Positions 54,733-63,520 of a stretch of 64,000 nt of DNA are shown in pieces (the first letter of the stretch is position 1; the number at the start of each line of letters is the position of its first letter). The notes under the pieces are model-generated. The model had not been told where the DNA came from and ran no database searches. It saw nothing but the letters and a program-made list of their open reading frames with translations. Location: positions 1,054,001 to 1,118,000 of the forward strand of contig NZ_JAAABI010000001.1 in the NCBI RefSeq assembly GCF_009903685.1, written 5' to 3'. The DNA is from Flagellimonas ochracea (GTDB taxonomy: Bacteria; Bacteroidota; Bacteroidia; Flavobacteriales; Flavobacteriaceae). The translations under genes and the position numbers were made by a program.

Positions 54733-55851
54733 ATGGAAATCCACCCGAAACACAAGCGATATTTTAGGCAAGCCTTGACCTTTGGCCTTATATGGTTCCT
54801 ATTCGGAATTATCTACTGCCTGGTGGAAAGAGGACTTATGGGAAGGGAAACCATCTACCCTTCAACCGGTAACCAATATGATTTTAAAAACTCACTGCTT
54901 TTTGTTGGTATCGGTTCTTTTGTCTTGGGTGGAATTCAGGGGTGGATAGAAGCGGTATGGTTCAAAAAACTTTTCCAAACGAAGCCTCTTTGGTTCAAAT
55001 TATTGGTAAAGGGCAGCTATTATTTGGTATTCCTGATTGTGTTTCTCTCAACAATTGCTATTGCCATCAATAGTTACTACTTGAATTTGAGTCCCTTCGA
55101 CCCAATGGTCTTAAAGACGTATTTCATCTTCATTGGAAGGTTTCCATTTTGGAGCGTGATTATTTATGCCGCAGCCATTCTCACCATTGCCCTCTTTTTA
55201 TCAGAGGTGAACAACTACATTGGGGTTGGGATGTTCCGCAACTTCTTTCTAGGTAAATATCATCGTCCTATAAAAGAGATTCGAATATTCATGTTCCTGG
55301 ATATGAAATCCTCCACCAAGATTGCCGAATCATTGGGTCATGAACAGTATTTTGATTTGTTGAAATTGTATTATTCCCATATGTCAGACGCCATTTTGGA
55401 AACTTATGGAGAGATCTATCAATATGTCGGTGATGAAATTGTTGTGTCATGGCCTGAAGGAATTGGGCTGAAAAGCAATAACTGTATGCGTTGCTTTGAA
55501 CGGATCTCAGAGACCATCTCAACAAATGAGGGGCTATTTCTATCCCGGTTTGGGCTGGTTCCCGAATTCAAGGCAGGATACCATATTGGGGAGGTGACCA
55601 CTGGTGAAATTGGCAACATTAAAAAAGAAATCATATACACGGGGGATATCTTGAACACGGCGGCACGAATTCAAGCGGAATGTAATACCTATAATGCGAA
55701 AGTATTGGTATCAGGCAACTTACTGGAGAGATTGAGTCCTGTATCGCATAGGGAATTTACAGAAGTTGGCACTCCCTTATTGCGGGGTAAACAGGAAGCG
55801 ATCCGCCTCTTTAAATGGGAGCCTGACCTTCACCCTGCCACTGGCTCTTGA
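54733..55851 (+). CDS. Membrane-bound class III adenylate cyclase
   Basis: A 372-residue protein. It has four hydrophobic helices (about 12-30, 53-72, 95-115 and 138-157) and then a cyclase catalytic domain (about 183-345). Metal-binding residues are Asp190 (MFLDMKSST) and Asp234 (YVGDEIVVSW). The substrate pair Lys280 (EFKAGYH) and Asp305 (YTGDILNTAAR) indicates ATP rather than GTP; Asn308 and Arg312 for transition-state binding are present. It probably makes cAMP at the inner membrane. It is divergent from the neuromedin-U-like gene, and its 3' end overlaps the convergent channel gene by 22 bp. Confidence 0.88.
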   Translation: MEIHPKHKRYFRQALTFGLIWFLFGIIYCLVERGLMGRETIYPSTGNQYDFKNSLLFVGIGSFVLGGIQGWIEAVWFKKLFQTKPLWFKLLVKGSYYLVFLIVFLSTIAIAINSYYLNLSPFDPMVLKTYFIFIGRFPFWSVIIYAAAILTIALFLSEVNNYIGVGMFRNFFLGKYHRPIKEIRIFMFLDMKSSTKIAESLGHEQYFDLLKLYYSHMSDAILETYGEIYQYVGDEIVVSWPEGIGLKSNNCMRCFERISETISTNEGLFLSRFGLVPEFKAGYHIGEVTTGEIGNIKKEIIYTGDILNTAARIQAECNTYNAKVLVSGNLLERLSPVSHREFTEVGTPLLRGKQEAIRLFKWEPDLHPATGS

Positions 55852-56528
55852 ATCAGATATTTTCCGACCAGCATAGCCACCAAAATAGTAAGATATAGCT
55901 GACCGGTGATACCGATTAAAAGCGCTAAGGATTGTACAGGGGGTGTTAATGGGAGCACATCCCCAAACCCTAGGGAAGTCAAGGTGGTAAATGAAAAATA
56001 AGTGAGTTGGTACATCTCACTTCCATTTTCCAAATTGTAGGAGCCCGGAATCCACAAATGGATAAATTGGCATAGCTGACCTCCAAAAAGACCAATCAAG
56101 AAATACCCTGATATCGCAGCCGAAATGATATTCAACGTAATACGCTTGCTCTTCCATATAATACTGAACAGACGATATCCCAAAAAAGTCAAAAAAATGC
56201 TGGTGAAAAAAACCCTAAAGAATTTGAGTATTCCCCATTGTCCGGTTTGCACACCTAGCCAAATAAAAATGATAGCTATGGAGCCCATAATCAAACCGAT
56301 CAAGAAATGACGGACTGAATTGGATATCAACTGGATTCCCGTAAACACTACAAATGATAGGGTTACCTGAAAAATCATAGCTTTTAAATCAGGTAATACA
56401 TATACGGGAATGGGTATTATCAGCAAAACAATAAGACTCAACAAAAGCCATTTCGAGTTGTTTTTGCCCCTAAACAGAAACTGCTGTAATTTCAAATGGT
56501 ATCGATATGCTTTTCGTAATCTTTTCAT
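55830..56528 (-). CDS. Two-pore-type potassium channel-like protein (Ion_trans_2)
   Basis: A 232-residue inner-membrane protein with about six helices (near 28-46, 50-70, 75-92, 103-125, 132-152 and 200-222). The pore loop at 176-190 reads FSFTTLTSLGFGD: a K+-filter-like T-S-L-G-F-G-D where T-V-G-Y-G-D is standard. No cyclic-nucleotide-binding domain or RCK domain is attached. It lies 6 bp downstream of the small gene at 56535-56846 and is transcribed with it from promoter B. It overlaps the cyclase gene tail to tail. Confidence 0.83.
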   Translation of the reverse strand: MKRLRKAYRYHLKLQQFLFRGKNNSKWLLLSLIVLLIIPIPVYVLPDLKAMIFQVTLSFVVFTGIQLISNSVRHFLIGLIMGSIAIIFIWLGVQTGQWGILKFFRVFFTSIFLTFLGYRLFSIIWKSKRITLNIISAAISGYFLIGLFGGQLCQFIHLWIPGSYNLENGSEMYQLTYFSFTTLTSLGFGDVLPLTPPVQSLALLIGITGQLYLTILVAMLVGKYLIQEPVAG

Positions 56529-56534
56529 GGCAGC

Positions 56535-56846
56535 TCATTTGATGTTATATCGAAGCTTCAATAGCAATAATTCTTCCTCAAGTTCTTGGCGTAGCTCAGA
56601 TAATCGATCATTACCCCCTCTACCTTTTTGACCCGCTATCAAACCGTTGATACATTTTTTCAAATAGCCCATATCTACCTGCTCTTTGTTATTGAGGTAG
56701 GAAAGGGTGCCTTTGATGGCGACCAAAAAATACTGGGTTTCCGCCGTGTCTTGGTAAAGGCTCATCACACTTTCAGTCTTGTTTAGATAATACTGCAATA
56801 CCGTTTGGCATTCTTTTAATAGGCTTTTGGTATCATAGACAGTCAT
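56535..56846 (-). CDS. Small helical protein of unknown function
   Basis: A 103-residue soluble protein, nearly all helical and charged (MTVYDTKSLLKECQTVLQYY, ending ELRQELEEELLLLKLRYNIK, a likely coiled coil). I start it at the ATG at 56846, since the promoter -7 box at 56862-56869 overlaps any longer reading and puts the transcript start near 56856. No family is recognised. It is encoded 6 bp upstream of the channel gene and might be a channel partner. Confidence 0.65.
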   Translation of the reverse strand: MTVYDTKSLLKECQTVLQYYLNKTESVMSLYQDTAETQYFLVAIKGTLSYLNNKEQVDMGYLKKCINGLIAGQKGRGGNDRLSELRQELEEELLLLKLRYNIK

Positions 56847-56861
56847 GGCATAGATTTTTTT

Positions 56862-56930
56862 CAAAAGTATTTTGTACATCCCCGTATTTATATAGTGAGT
56901 TTCCCATCGTTCTGTTTTGATTTCCGAACG
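56862..56930 (-). promoter_or_regulatory. Promoter B with LytTR-type direct repeats, for the small helical protein-channel operon
   Basis: Minus strand: CGTTCGGAAA (56930-56921), 11 bp, CGATGGGAAA (56909-56900), 10 bp, AAAT (56889-56886), 16 bp, TACTTTTG (56869-56862). The leader would be about 10 bases. The site lies 54 bp upstream of the divergent sensor-kinase gene, so it may also affect that gene. Confidence 0.8.
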
Positions 56931-56984
56931 GGAAGCATAATGTGCTATTATTCATTAACTTGAGGTAATCATAATCGCTGTTCA

Positions 56985-59900
56985 ATGTCTTTTTCGGCAA
57001 AATTTTCCGATGTTGAAATCAATGTGCAGAACATTGAAGGAAAACCCTTGTTGACGGAACAGATTGTTTCAAATCGGGAGGCAAAAACAATAAATGTCGA
57101 TAACCCCATTTTCTTAAGGCCAAAAAACTCCGCTACGACCCAGAATTTCGTGCATGCATTTGACCATGTACAACTGCAGCCTTTTGACCCAAAGATTCCC
57201 AGAAGCAAAGAAGAAGTAAGTCAATTATTGGTCAAGTGTATTTCTTTGGTCGAAGCCATAAAATCACTTCACCAAAACAATTTGTCGATAGGATTGCTTA
57301 CTTCTGGTCGATTTAGTTTGAACCAAAAAGGTGGCCTTGTGCTGCTCGGCAATTCTTTGATCAATGATGCCCCGGCCGAACATCGCTTTGAGCATTATGC
57401 CTTGGAGGATTTCTACTTTTTGGCGCCGGAATGCTACCAGAACGTTCAGCTCACCCCTGATTACCGTGCCGACTTTTATTGCCTTGGCGTCAATATGTAC
57501 ATCTGGTTTACAGGGAGCCTCCCCATTAAGGGAGATGACCAATTGGAGTTAATGCACCATCATCTTACAAGATTGCCCAAAACCCCCAAAGAAATCAACC
57601 CTGCCATTCCCAAAGGCCTTAGTGAGATGCTGTTGACCTTATTGGCCAAACAGCCAGAGGGTCGCTATGCCTCGGCATTCGGAATTCTCCAAGACCTTGA
57701 AGCCATTCGCAGGGCACATGAAACAGGAAGTGATTCGCCCATTCACTTGCACACCGACTATAACCCCGGTAAAATCGATTTTGGCACTACACTCTACGGG
57801 CGGGATAGTCTATCGAAAGACTTGGAAGACTGCTTTGGCAAGTCAGAGCACTTTTATTCCCAAATGGCGTTCGTGGAAGGATTTTCCGGTGTTGGAAAGA
57901 CGAGCTTGCTCCGAAAATTTATCAATAGTGTTTCCTCCAGCAAAACAATTGCTTTGGAGGGTAAGTTCAACCAATACAAACAAGCCCCTTATGCCGCCAT
58001 TCAAATGGCCTTCGGTGACCTGGAAAGACAATTATTGCTAAAGTCCAATATTGACAAAAATCAGCTCAAGCAAATTTTGGTCAAGGATTTGGGGAAAAAT
58101 CTGGGTGTACTTCAAGAAATCATCCCTGATATTGGTTTTTTGGTCGGAGATCTAGAGCCCGCGGAACTCTTGAACCCCATTGAGACTCGAAACCGTTTCA
58201 ATTACGTATTTCATAAATTTTGTGAGGCCATTACTGATCTGGGCTTACAGCTAATTTTGTTTTTGGACGATTGGCAGTGGTCTGACCCGCCATCCTTGGA
58301 ATTGATAAAATCACTCACCCGACAAGAAAGCAAGGGTATTTTGTTCTTATTTGCCTTTAGGGGCGATGAAGTGGATACCAACCATCCCTTTCATCTATTT
58401 AAAACGGAACATGCCAAGCTTCCCCATTCCCATCATTTTGTGGTCGATCCACTCGATAGAACATTGGCAAATCGGATGGTGGCCACTGCCTTGGGAATGG
58501 ACGAATCAAAAACAATCGAACTTTCCAGTTTGATTTTCGAGAAGACAGAAGGCAATCCGTTTTTCATCAAACAGTTTGTCAATTCGTTGCATCAAAAAGA
58601 ACTGCTATGCTATAATTATGACAAGCATGTTTGGAAGTGGAATGCATCCAACATAAAAAAAGAGGGGCTTACCCAGAATGTGGTCGATTTAATTACCCAA
58701 AAAATTGACAAACTTTCCTACGAGGTACAGATACTATTTAAAATTGCCTCATGCACAAGCGGGAAATTTGATTTGGATTTGATTTCTGAAATCAGTGGAA
58801 TTGAAAAAACACTGATTCCGATACTGCTTGATGTTTCCATCGGTAGCGGATATATCACAAAATCAAAACAAATGGACGTAGTGCAATACCAGTTTACCCA
58901 TGACCGAGTGCAACAGGCGTCCTATCAATTGCACATTCCAGCATTTCAACTGACCAATGAAAAATTACATCTTCGCATCGGGGAGTATTTAATGAAAAGA
59001 AGGGATGGTGAAAATTATACCAAAGGCGAAATCCTACTACACTTTTTAACGGCCAAGGAATTAATTACCAAAGGGAGTGCTTCGGAAATAATTAAGCTCG
59101 TACTTGAATTAAATGACGATTCAACCCTCTCGGTAACACCAGAAGCGAGCGAACAACATTTTGAGCTGGCCCTTTATTTGAGTGACAAGTTCAACATCAA
59201 GGAACACCTATTTGATTGTTATTTGGGCCTATCGCAAGCAAATTGTCTTCTAAACGATTTGCCGTCTGCTGAAATCTATGCCGACAAAGCCTACAACTCG
59301 ACGGAAAACATCTTGAAAAAAGTGAGGCTGTTACGCATGAAGATGCTTTTTTATGAAAGTTATGCCTTGTTCGAAAAAAATATAGAAACGGGTCTGAAGG
59401 CCCTTAGCTTATTTAAGATAGATGGGGAAGAACACTTTGCGAACAATACGTTGGGGCCATTGATTGAAAAGGAGTATCAGCTTTTCAATTCGCTGACCGA
59501 AAAGAAAAATCTCTTCAAAGAGTTCTCCGAAAGAAAAATGACGTCCCCCAAGGCATTGGCCATTATGGATGTCTTGGTCAATATGAATGCATCTGCCTAT
59601 TTTGTCAACCTGTATTTGTTTGCTTGGAGCACTTTGAAAATGGCCAATCAGACCCTACGCCATGGCCTTACCAATTCTACTCCCTTTGCGTTGGTTTTTG
59701 TGGGATCATTGCTAGTGGCCCTGTATAAAGAATTTGATCGTGGCTATGATTTTGGAAAACTGGGGGTCGATCTTTTGAAAAAGGTGGAAAATGACCAATA
59801 TAAAAGCAGGACCCTATCTGTTTTTCCAATTTTCATCCAGCACTTCAAGGAACCCATTCTCGCGGGCACCCAGAATCTTGATGAATCCATTTACAGCGGT

Positions 59901-62051
59901 CTTGAAACGGGCGACCTCCCTTATGCCGGGTATTCGTTCTATGCCAAGGTCCGGGATGCTTTTTTAGCGGCTGATGATCTCAATGAAACATTGGATCTTT
60001 GTGATGAAAGCATTGCATTCATGCAGAACGTCAACAATCAAGGCTTGTTGGCACTTATGCGCTTACTAAAGGGCAGTATTCTAAAACTATTGAACAGGTA
60101 TGAGCCAAACTATGAGATGATAGAAAAGGAAGCCCTGCAATTTCTTCTGGATGTTAAATTCTTTACGGCCGTATCACATCATTATATTTTTAGAAGTTGG
60201 GCACATTGTATTTTAAAGGAGTTTAAACCCGCAAGTGCTTTGTTGAAGCAAAATGAGGAGATTGTTGTATATGCAGCATCCCAACCCCATGTGCCAAAGC
60301 ATTATTTTTTGGATTCGCTGTGCCTGCTTTACCAAAATCAACGCTTATCCAAGGAACAGGAAAGAAGAATAAAGGATAATCAAAACACCTTAAGGCTTTG
60401 GGGGGAGAGTATGCCTGAAAACTTCAGTGCAGAATACCATCTAACCGACACTCTCTTAAAAGGCCGGGAAGGAAAGATTACAGATGCACTGACCTCCTTT
60501 AACGTAGCACTGAAATGGGCAGAAAAAGGGGGGCTCTTGGGGGTGAAGGCCCTCGCCTATGAAGTGGCTTCCGACATGCTCAAATCCAGTGATTATTCCG
60601 TGCTTGCGGAGGGTTTTGAAAGAAATGCCAAGGATGTGTATGAAAAATGGAACGCTCTGGCCAAAACAGGGATTCGAAAAAAAGCTATCGATGATTATGG
60701 AAAAGGGAGCGACCTCAACACCGCCAGTCTTATCAAATCAATGCAGGCCATTTCCGCTGAGGTAAACAAGAAAAATGTGATTGAAAAGCTTCTGGGTGTA
60801 ATTATGGAAAATGCAGGTGCTGACCGAAGCGTTTTGATTTTGATTGAAAATGGTATAGCGTACGTTGAGGCCGAGACTACCTCGGAAAAGGAAATGAAAT
60901 ATCTTGAAAAAAGACCTTTGGTCAAAAGCAAGGTTCCTTTGAATATTATCGAATATGTGATTGGTTCAAAAAAGGAATTTGTGCTAGAAAACCAAACGGC
61001 TATTTCTGATGTTGATGTCGAATACATTGAGAAAAATAAAATTCTCTCTTTATTGGTGCTGCCACTGGTCAGACAACAAGAACTTATAGGGATTTTGTAT
61101 TTGGAGAACCACAGGTTTGCAAGTTTATTTCAAGGTAGTGATCTTGAGATACTCAAGGTTGTTGCCTCACAGGCCGCTATATCCATTTATAACACTTTAT
61201 TGTTTGAAGAGACTTCAGGTCTCAATATGGAGCTTCAGAAATCAAAAGATGAACTAAGCAAGATGAACTTGTTGTTGGAGCAGAAGATAAAAGATCGAAC
61301 CAAAGTACTTCGCCAAGAAATCGAAACAAGGAAAAAAATAGAGGAGGAACTGAAAAAAGCGCAGAAAAAAGCGGAAAAATTCCATGCACAGCAAATCAAG
61401 CAAGAACGTCAAGAGGTGCTACAGTCAAAGATGATGATGCTTTCTTCGCAAATGAATCCCCATTTTATTTTCAATTCGCTCGGATCGGTACAGTCGTACA
61501 TCTTAAATAATGAAACCAATAGAGCGGTAGATTTCATTTCTGAGTTTGCCGGCCTGATGCGGAAGAATCTGGTCAATTCAACCACAAAATATATTTCCAT
61601 CTCCGAAGAACTTGAATTTTTGGATAAATATTTATTGCTTGAAAAAATACGCTTCAACAATAGTTTTGATTATAGCATTACCGAAACGATCGACAATCCG
61701 CACGATACATTGGTTCCCCCTATGCTTTTGCAGCCTTTTATAGAAAATGCCGTAATACATGGGCTTAGTAAACTCAGTGACCGAAAAGGTGAATTGACGA
61801 TTAGCTTGGATGAAGTTGAAGATAGAATTGTCTGTACCATCGTAGATAATGGTATTGGGAGGGAGAATGCTTCAAAGCTCCGCAGCCCCGGCCATAAATC
61901 GGTAGCCATAAGTAATTTGGAAACCCGTTTGGAGCTGTTGAACAACTCTGAGCAGACCGATGAATACTCGTATGAAATTGTGGATTTAAAGGACAAAAAA
62001 GGACCCATTGGAACTAAGGTCACCGTGTGCTTTCCAAACGATTTACATTAA
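56985..62051 (+). CDS. Giant cytoplasmic sensor: pseudokinase, STAND-type AAA ATPase, TPR-like region, GAF, LytS-type histidine kinase
   Basis: A 1688-residue protein without signal or membrane segment. Residues about 75-245 match the C-lobe of a Ser/Thr kinase (LAPE at 146-149, RADFYCLG at 161-168), but the HRD region reads NLSIGLLTSG and the DFG region VLLGNS, and the P-loop lobe is missing. It is therefore a pseudokinase. Residues about 268-700 are an AAA_16 ATPase (Walker A GFSGVGKTS 299-307, Walker B LFLDDWQW 425-432), followed by a TPR-like helical region, a GAF domain (about 1255-1410), a coiled coil and a His_kinase domain with His1493 in QMNPHFIFN and DNGIGREN for ATP. It should phosphorylate the LytTR regulator encoded convergently. 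Confidence 0.9.
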   Translation: MSFSAKFSDVEINVQNIEGKPLLTEQIVSNREAKTINVDNPIFLRPKNSATTQNFVHAFDHVQLQPFDPKIPRSKEEVSQLLVKCISLVEAIKSLHQNNLSIGLLTSGRFSLNQKGGLVLLGNSLINDAPAEHRFEHYALEDFYFLAPECYQNVQLTPDYRADFYCLGVNMYIWFTGSLPIKGDDQLELMHHHLTRLPKTPKEINPAIPKGLSEMLLTLLAKQPEGRYASAFGILQDLEAIRRAHETGSDSPIHLHTDYNPGKIDFGTTLYGRDSLSKDLEDCFGKSEHFYSQMAFVEGFSGVGKTSLLRKFINSVSSSKTIALEGKFNQYKQAPYAAIQMAFGDLERQLLLKSNIDKNQLKQILVKDLGKNLGVLQEIIPDIGFLVGDLEPAELLNPIETRNRFNYVFHKFCEAITDLGLQLILFLDDWQWSDPPSLELIKSLTRQESKGILFLFAFRGDEVDTNHPFHLFKTEHAKLPHSHHFVVDPLDRTLANRMVATALGMDESKTIELSSLIFEKTEGNPFFIKQFVNSLHQKELLCYNYDKHVWKWNASNIKKEGLTQNVVDLITQKIDKLSYEVQILFKIASCTSGKFDLDLISEISGIEKTLIPILLDVSIGSGYITKSKQMDVVQYQFTHDRVQQASYQLHIPAFQLTNEKLHLRIGEYLMKRRDGENYTKGEILLHFLTAKELITKGSASEIIKLVLELNDDSTLSVTPEASEQHFELALYLSDKFNIKEHLFDCYLGLSQANCLLNDLPSAEIYADKAYNSTENILKKVRLLRMKMLFYESYALFEKNIETGLKALSLFKIDGEEHFANNTLGPLIEKEYQLFNSLTEKKNLFKEFSERKMTSPKALAIMDVLVNMNASAYFVNLYLFAWSTLKMANQTLRHGLTNSTPFALVFVGSLLVALYKEFDRGYDFGKLGVDLLKKVENDQYKSRTLSVFPIFIQHFKEPILAGTQNLDESIYSGLETGDLPYAGYSFYAKVRDAFLAADDLNETLDLCDESIAFMQNVNNQGLLALMRLLKGSILKLLNRYEPNYEMIEKEALQFLLDVKFFTAVSHHYIFRSWAHCILKEFKPASALLKQNEEIVVYAASQPHVPKHYFLDSLCLLYQNQRLSKEQERRIKDNQNTLRLWGESMPENFSAEYHLTDTLLKGREGKITDALTSFNVALKWAEKGGLLGVKALAYEVASDMLKSSDYSVLAEGFERNAKDVYEKWNALAKTGIRKKAIDDYGKGSDLNTASLIKSMQAISAEVNKKNVIEKLLGVIMENAGADRSVLILIENGIAYVEAETTSEKEMKYLEKRPLVKSKVPLNIIEYVIGSKKEFVLENQTAISDVDVEYIEKNKILSLLVLPLVRQQELIGILYLENHRFASLFQGSDLEILKVVASQAAISIYNTLLFEETSGLNMELQKSKDELSKMNLLLEQKIKDRTKVLRQEIETRKKIEEELKKAQKKAEKFHAQQIKQERQEVLQSKMMMLSSQMNPHFIFNSLGSVQSYILNNETNRAVDFISEFAGLMRKNLVNSTTKYISISEELEFLDKYLLLEKIRFNNSFDYSITETIDNPHDTLVPPMLLQPFIENAVIHGLSKLSDRKGELTISLDEVEDRIVCTIVDNGIGRENASKLRSPGHKSVAISNLETRLELLNNSEQTDEYSYEIVDLKDKKGPIGTKVTVCFPNDLH

Positions 62052-62810
62052 TCGATTCAGCAAATCATCTTTTTTTCTGACCGAAACATCCACATGGGAA
62101 CCATCGTTCATGATGACATAGCCTCCCTTTCCCTTTACATACTTTTCCAAATGCGTGAGGTTGATCATATGCGATTTATGAACCCTAAAGAAATTACATT
62201 GTTCCAAGAGGGCTTCATATTCCTTCAATGGCTTGGAGACCAAAATCTTTTTACCATTTTGTAAATAGAAATTGGAATAGGAACGTTCCGCTTCCGCCCT
62301 TATGATGGCCTCTGCTTCAATAAAGTCTATACCGTCTGACGAGGGAAGTGCTATTTTGGTAAATCGTTGATCTTCCAATCTTAGATTTGATTTCAGGACA
62401 TTTATCTTTTCGGTACTCGTTGTGTTTTCCTTTTTGCCAATGACTTTCGTAGCACGAGCCACGGCATCCTGTAATTCCTTGATATTAACAGGCTTCATTA
62501 AGTAATCAAGAGCCGCATATTTAATGGCATTGATGGCATAAAGGTCGTGGGCAGTGGTGAAAATTACTTCAAATGGGGGCTCTTCAAAATGGTCAAACAA
62601 TGTGAAACCATTACCCCCGGGCATTTCGATATCCAAAAAGATGATTTGGGGATTTTTTTCGTGTATTAATCCCACAGCCTCATCAACATTGTAAGCATCC
62701 CCAAGAATTTCAATACTGGGACAAAAATTATCGAGCATTTTGCCCAATGTTTCATGGTGTCGTTCTTCATCGTCGACAATGATGGCCCCAATTTTGCTTT
62801 TGTCTTCCAT
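62043..62810 (-). CDS. LytTR-family response regulator
   Basis: A 255-residue regulator. The receiver domain (8-125) has Asp13-Asp14, phospho-acceptor Asp60 in IIFLDIEMPGG, Thr in IFTTAHD, and Lys106 in YLMKPVN. A linker leads to a LytTR DNA-binding domain (about 155-250) with CNFFRVHKSHMINLTHLEKY and GSHVDVSVRKKDDLL. It is the natural partner of the sensor kinase; the genes converge and overlap by 9 bp. LytTR domains bind direct repeats with a period of about 21 bp, and four such sites lie upstream of operons at 50.8, 53.8, 54.7 and 56.9 kb. Confidence 0.92.
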   Translation of the reverse strand: MEDKSKIGAIIVDDEERHHETLGKMLDNFCPSIEILGDAYNVDEAVGLIHEKNPQIIFLDIEMPGGNGFTLFDHFEEPPFEVIFTTAHDLYAINAIKYAALDYLMKPVNIKELQDAVARATKVIGKKENTTSTEKINVLKSNLRLEDQRFTKIALPSSDGIDFIEAEAIIRAEAERSYSNFYLQNGKKILVSKPLKEYEALLEQCNFFRVHKSHMINLTHLEKYVKGKGGYVIMNDGSHVDVSVRKKDDLLNRLM

Positions 62811-62887
62811 TTTCAGATGAATGCCACATAAATATACGGTTAATACTTCTTTTTAAATTCTGGGTTATTCTCTAAATTAGAAGGCAT

Positions 62888-63520
62888 ATGATAAGCTTAG
62901 GGTCCACAGCACCAGATTTTTACGCCAGAACCAACATGGGGGATATACAATTTCACGAATGGCTTGGATCGAGTTGGTACCTTCTGTTTTCGCATCCTGA
63001 AGATTACACCCCAGTTTGTACCACTGAATTGGGAGTAGTGGCAAACCTGCAGGAAGAATTTGAAAAACGCGATGTGAAAGCCATTGCCTTAAGTGTTGAC
63101 AGCCTTGAATCCCATAAAGGTTGGATCAAGGATATTGAGGAGTCCATGAAAACCAAAATCAACTTTCCAATTATTGCGGATGAGCAGGCCGAGGTGGCAC
63201 AGCTATATGGCATGATTCATAAAGACAGTTCAGAGAAGCACACCATTCGTTCTGTTTTCGTTATCGGACCAGAGAAAGACGTAAAGCTGATGCTCACCTA
63301 CCCCATGGCGGTCGGAAGGAACTTTGATGAGATTCTCAGAGTCGTAGATGCACTTCAACTCTGTTCCAAACACCTCGTGGTCACTCCCGCCAATTGGGAA
63401 CAGAAGGGAAAAGTCATTATCGACCCGTCATTGTTAGAAAAAGAAGCGGAGAAGGCCTTTCCCATGGGCCACGATAAGGTTACCTCTTATCTAAGGTATA
63501 CCAACAGCCCAGTCGATTGA
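62888..63520 (+). CDS. 1-Cys peroxiredoxin (Prx6-type)
   Basis: A 210-residue thiol peroxidase. The active site HPEDYTPVCTTELG (Thr41, peroxidatic Cys44) is complete, and the extended C-terminal domain (about 160-210, VTPANWEQKGKVIIDP) is that of the Prx6 subfamily. It reduces H2O2 and organic peroxides in the cytoplasm. It starts 77 bp from the LytTR gene, divergently, and no shared direct-repeat site is seen in between. Confidence 0.93.
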   Translation: MISLGSTAPDFYARTNMGDIQFHEWLGSSWYLLFSHPEDYTPVCTTELGVVANLQEEFEKRDVKAIALSVDSLESHKGWIKDIEESMKTKINFPIIADEQAEVAQLYGMIHKDSSEKHTIRSVFVIGPEKDVKLMLTYPMAVGRNFDEILRVVDALQLCSKHLVVTPANWEQKGKVIIDPSLLEKEAEKAFPMGHDKVTSYLRYTNSPVD

